This document shows, piece by piece, positions 50,329 through 52,699 of a stretch of DNA of 52,699 nt. The notes under the pieces are model-generated. The model was not told the origin of the DNA. It was given only the letters and a program-made list of their open reading frames with translations, and ran no database searches. The stretch comes from Carnimonas nigrificans ATCC BAA-78 (GTDB lineage: Bacteria; Pseudomonadota; Gammaproteobacteria; Pseudomonadales; Halomonadaceae): contig NZ_JAGO01000002.1 of NCBI RefSeq assembly GCF_000526695.1, positions 1 through 52,699 on the forward strand, written 5' to 3'. A program made the translations under genes and the position numbers. The stretch's first letter is position 1, and each line of letters starts with the position of its first letter.

Positions 50329-51543
50329 GTGTCACCTACCTCTCTTCCCGATGATCGCACCTTCAAGCGACGCTTGATGGGCATCGCTATCACGCTGTTT
50401 CTCACCTATCTGACCGTTGCACTGCCGCTGCCTATTCTGACGGTCTTTGTTACCCAGCATCTTGGGCTGAGCAATAGTCTGGGCGGTTTAAGCGTAGGTA
50501 TCGCCTTTTTATCCACGATTTTCACACGCCCGTATTTTGGCTCTTTTGCCGACAAGCATGGCGCCCGATACACCCTGGGGTGGGGCATGCTGCTGTATGT
50601 GTCGGGTTGCCTGGTGTGCTTGATGGCCGTGGTGCCGAGCCTGTCGTCGCTGCAAGCATACAGTGTGCTGCTGGCGGGGCGGCTGATTATTGGTGTGGGT
50701 GAAAGCATGGCAATGGTGGGAGGTGTCGCCTGGGGGCTTGCCATGGCTGGCCCTCAACGCAGTGGCCGCGTGCTGGGATGGGTGGGCATGGCGCTGTATG
50801 GCGCCTTCGCCGTTGGCTCCCCGCTAGGTGTATGGATTGACGGGCAGGCCGGGTTTGCCGGCGTGATGCTGGTCAGTGCAGTGATGCCAGTGGTTGGGTT
50901 TATTCTGACGCGCTTTATTCGCAAGGACGTGCCGGTGCCGCACAGTGAACGTCCCTCGCTCTTCGCGGTATTGCCCTCGATCTGGAAGCCCGGCACCGCG
51001 GTGATGTTGCAAGGGATCGGCTTCGCCGCCATCGGCGCCTTTATCGCACCGCTATTTATCGCCAATCATTGGCAGCATGTGGGGCTGGGGCTGAGCGTTT
51101 TCGGAATAGGGTTTGTGATCAGCAGGCTTCTCTTCTCGCATTTGCCGGATCGCATCGGCGGCTTCAAGGTAGCTTATATATCGCTGATGGTTGAAGCCCT
51201 TGGGCAGTACGTGCTTTGGGCTGCCAGTAATCAGTGGCTGGCGCTGGTGGGCGCGCTTCTTACCGGACTAGGCTGCTCAATGATTTTTCCCTCCATGGGC
51301 CTCGAAGTGGTCAAACGTGTACCCGCACACCTTCGCGGCACGGCGATGGGCGGCTTTTCAGCCTTCCAGGATTTGGCATACGGACTCACAGGCCCACTGA
51401 TCGGCCTCGTGGTCGGCGGCTTCGGCTACTCCTTCTCGTTCCTGATAGGAGGAATAGCGGCCACGCTTGGCCTGGCCATGGTGTTAGCGGCTGCCAAAGA
51501 ACCCGAAAGGGGGAAGGTGAAGAGTGCAGGAAAAGCGGGTTAA
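50329..51543 (+). CDS. MFS exporter, YhhS/YfcJ (UPF0226) type
   Basis: A 404-residue, 12-TM protein from a GTG at 50329, chosen because AAGGAG lies seven bases upstream and the protein then begins with a short polar leader. Matches to YhhS from memory: ITLFLTYLTVALPLPILTVFV at TM1, RPYFGSFADKHGARYTLGWGMLL after TM2, GRLIIGVGESMAMVGGVAWGLAM at TM4, and LTGLGCSMIFPSMGLEVVKRVPAHLRGTAMGGFSAFQDLAYGLTGPLIGL. This is the family of small-molecule exporters that includes YhhS (herbicide/arabinose export). Cargo unknown. It is convergent with the orphan membrane protein, separated by a hairpin. Confidence 0.88.
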   Translation: MSPTSLPDDRTFKRRLMGIAITLFLTYLTVALPLPILTVFVTQHLGLSNSLGGLSVGIAFLSTIFTRPYFGSFADKHGARYTLGWGMLLYVSGCLVCLMAVVPSLSSLQAYSVLLAGRLIIGVGESMAMVGGVAWGLAMAGPQRSGRVLGWVGMALYGAFAVGSPLGVWIDGQAGFAGVMLVSAVMPVVGFILTRFIRKDVPVPHSERPSLFAVLPSIWKPGTAVMLQGIGFAAIGAFIAPLFIANHWQHVGLGLSVFGIGFVISRLLFSHLPDRIGGFKVAYISLMVEALGQYVLWAASNQWLALVGALLTGLGCSMIFPSMGLEVVKRVPAHLRGTAMGGFSAFQDLAYGLTGPLIGLVVGGFGYSFSFLIGGIAATLGLAMVLAAAKEPERGKVKSAGKAG

Positions 51544-51701
51544 TAGGGGGCAGGGAGGAAGGGAGGCTAGGATGAGAGCGGTGTTCTATTTTCTGGAGGG
51601 CACGGCTCTGGATGCTGACCAAATCATGTCTTTCTGATCAATAAATGATCAATCCTGAAAAATATCCGAAAATTCATTAATTAATTGATTTTAATGAAGA
51701 A

Positions 51702-51733
51702 AAAGGCCATGAACGTTGCCGTTCAGGGCCTTT
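51702..51733. terminator. Hairpin between the MFS exporter and the orphan protein
   Basis: AAAGGCC-A-TGAACG and CGTTCA-GGGCCTTT pair with one mismatch across a four-base loop (TTGC). It lies about 160 bases past the exporter stop and about 110 beyond the orphan gene stop, in AT-rich DNA. Confidence 0.75.
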
Positions 51734-51841
51734 GAATTGGTGGAGGCAAGACTCTAAGAGTAACCCTTTTAAGTGACCGCTCCGGAAGCTCTTTTCTATG
51801 GTACTGGGTTATATTCTCTAATCTCTGAAGCATCTTCCTTA

Positions 51842-52306
51842 TCAGGATGAAGTAGTTTTCTGTGAGCGATCATAATCTTCAATGATGCTCATATACCTTT
51901 CTCTGATATGCTGGCCCAGCCCTTCTAGTAGAGTCAGACCAGTTTCTGCCTTTCTAGACAGCTCCATTAATTCTGGCACACTCGCATTTCGTGGAGAGTT
52001 GTTTATAGCGTTATGAGCATTCTCGGCAGATGTCGTTATTGACTCGCAAAGTCTGGCTATATCGTCCAATTTAGGCTCTAGCCTAGCGGCTAGTATGGGG
52101 CGAGAGCTGAGTTTTTCCTTAATTAGCTGAGTAGTTTGTTGGCATACCCTACCTGCAATAAGCACTCGGGTAGTTTTTTCGAGCACTCGTTGATAAATTT
52201 CGTCTCGCCGGATTTGCTTATTTTTTACTGCTACCCTAAATGAAAGCCCAAAAGCACACGCTGCCAAAATGGTAGTTGCTACTTGGGTCCAGTGATCTAT
52301 GTCCAT
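51842..52306 (-). CDS. Orphan single-TM protein next to the right IS
   Basis: From the ATG at 52306 (GGAAG upstream) the protein has 154 residues; the frame is open to 52366. One TM helix near the start (WTQVATTILAACAFGLSFRV) is followed by a cytoplasmic helical part: KNKQIRRDEIYQRVLEKTTRVLI, a stretch with RLCESITTSAENAHNAINN and a final LLEGLGQHIRERYMSIIEDY. No family is recognised. The DNA is more AT-rich than the rest of the window and uses more A/T-ending codons, and the gene sits between an IS and an exporter with nothing conserved around it. These are signs of recent acquisition. Confidence 0.6.
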   Translation of the reverse strand: MDIDHWTQVATTILAACAFGLSFRVAVKNKQIRRDEIYQRVLEKTTRVLIAGRVCQQTTQLIKEKLSSRPILAARLEPKLDDIARLCESITTSAENAHNAINNSPRNASVPELMELSRKAETGLTLLEGLGQHIRERYMSIIEDYDRSQKTTSS

Positions 52307-52402
52307 TGTAGCTTCCATGTCTAATAAATGCTTCATTTGCACTATGTGGGGGTACGGATCAATCATTGTCTGAGACGGATACGTTGCAGGTAGGTAGGGG
52401 GC

Positions 52403-52699
52403 TTAGGTTCTGTCTGAAAAGTCTGCTCGCATACAGCGCCCAATGCAGGCCAGTGTCACCATGGCATTGAAGCTACTGGCCAATTTGTCAAAGCGAGAGT
52501 TGATTCGGCGTTTTTCCTTCAGCCAGCCAAATAACCTTTCTACAGCATTACGTTGGCGATACCGGAGCTTGTCAAATTGATATGGCAGTCCCGGGCGGGG
52601 AGTCCTGCGCATTCGACGATAAGGAATAATGGGACGGACTCCCTTGCTGGAACAATAATGACGCAGGGACTGGCTATCATATCCCTTGTCGGCAACAAC
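52403..52699 (-). CDS. IS5-family transposase, C-terminal part (second copy)
   Basis: The inverted second copy of the transposase fragment. The frame is open from the window edge to the TAA at 52403-52405. It has ADKGYDS near the start and the Y-x2-R-x3-E-x6-K signature. It differs from the left copy by a Leu for Pro in the KxRYRQ stretch and by one silent base, so the copies are recent relatives. Again the stop codon belongs to the target triplet, not to the IS. The rest of the gene lies beyond the window. Confidence 0.9.
   Translation of the reverse strand, partial: VVADKGYDSQSLRHYCSSKGVRPIIPYRRMRRTPRPGLPYQFDKLRYRQRNAVERLFGWLKEKRRINSRFDKLASSFNAMVTLACIGRCMRADFSDRT
52406..52699 (-). mobile_element. 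IS5-family insertion sequence, inverted copy (truncated by window edge)
   Basis: Starts with the terminal inverted repeat GGTTCTGTCTGAAAAGT at 52406 and runs off the right edge. It is an inverted copy of 1-327, about 52 kb away, and the two point toward each other. Neighbouring bases 52403-52405 are TTA on the plus strand (TAA on the IS strand). The target disrupted on this side could not be identified. Confidence 0.88.

Noticed and set aside
1-52699. Composite transposon made of the whole window between two IS copies
   Set aside because: The content is mixed chromosomal metabolism plus tonB-exbB-exbD; 52 kb is large for such an element and the inverted copies more simply allow inversion.

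Overview
The window reads as chromosomal DNA of a Gram-negative gammaproteobacterium: it has TonB/ExbB/ExbD, a TonB-dependent receptor, a 16-strand-type porin, lipoproteins and a NorR/Hmp pair. Gene content, moderate-to-high GC and a dispersed repeat in two intergenic gaps suggest Halomonadaceae or a close relative (for example a Zymobacter/Carnimonas/Halomonas-like organism). That placement is inference; no rRNA, tRNA or CRISPR was seen.

Layout. Both ends of the window cut into near-identical IS5-family elements in opposite, converging orientation (1-327 and 52406-52699). The left one has cut off the yddG exporter gene (328-720). Next comes a leftward catabolic block (833-6938): GntR regulator, FAD-dependent amino acid/amine oxidase, MFS transporter, DapA-family lyase/deaminase and aldehyde dehydrogenase, with the broken yddG at its end. 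This resembles the regulator-oxidase-deaminase-dehydrogenase logic of hydroxyproline catabolism, but the substrate is not proven.

7351-14204 holds a P-loop kinase, an HcxA-like iron-containing alcohol dehydrogenase, a small lipoprotein, a FecCD/ATPase/binding-protein metal-chelate importer and a DUF1311 protein. 14307-19444 holds a ClsC-like phospholipase D lipoprotein, a DUF488 protein and the divergent norR/hmp nitric-oxide detoxification pair, with a sigma-54 promoter and NorR boxes between them. 19556-26581 holds a TonB-dependent receptor, a ProP-like transporter, a LysR regulator facing a 38-residue membrane protein, and a quinone-reductase-like MDR enzyme.

26901-35374 is a purine-ureide (allantoin) degradation island. 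It contains ureidoglycine aminotransferase, allantoate amidohydrolase, an RpiR regulator and an amidase on the plus strand; PuuE-type allantoinase and allantoin racemase on the minus strand; and an NCS1 permease on the plus strand. Together they can import allantoin, interconvert its enantiomers, open it to allantoate, release ureidoglycine and transaminate it to oxalurate. The amidase is a candidate for the oxalurate/oxamate end.

35620-40466 carries a porin, tonB-exbB-exbD (split by a dispersed repeat between exbB and exbD) and an NlpE-like lipoprotein. 40669-45095 is a redox group (MDR reductase, Old Yellow Enzyme, MdaB-like quinone reductase) followed by a POT peptide transporter. 45251-51543 holds an AmiD-like amidase without a signal peptide, AnsP asparagine permease, a formate/nitrite-type channel, an unlisted 55-residue membrane protein, a hypothetical protein and a YhhS/YfcJ-type MFS exporter. 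The last stretch has an orphan single-TM protein next to the right IS. Most convergent gene pairs are separated by one strong hairpin that could terminate both directions.
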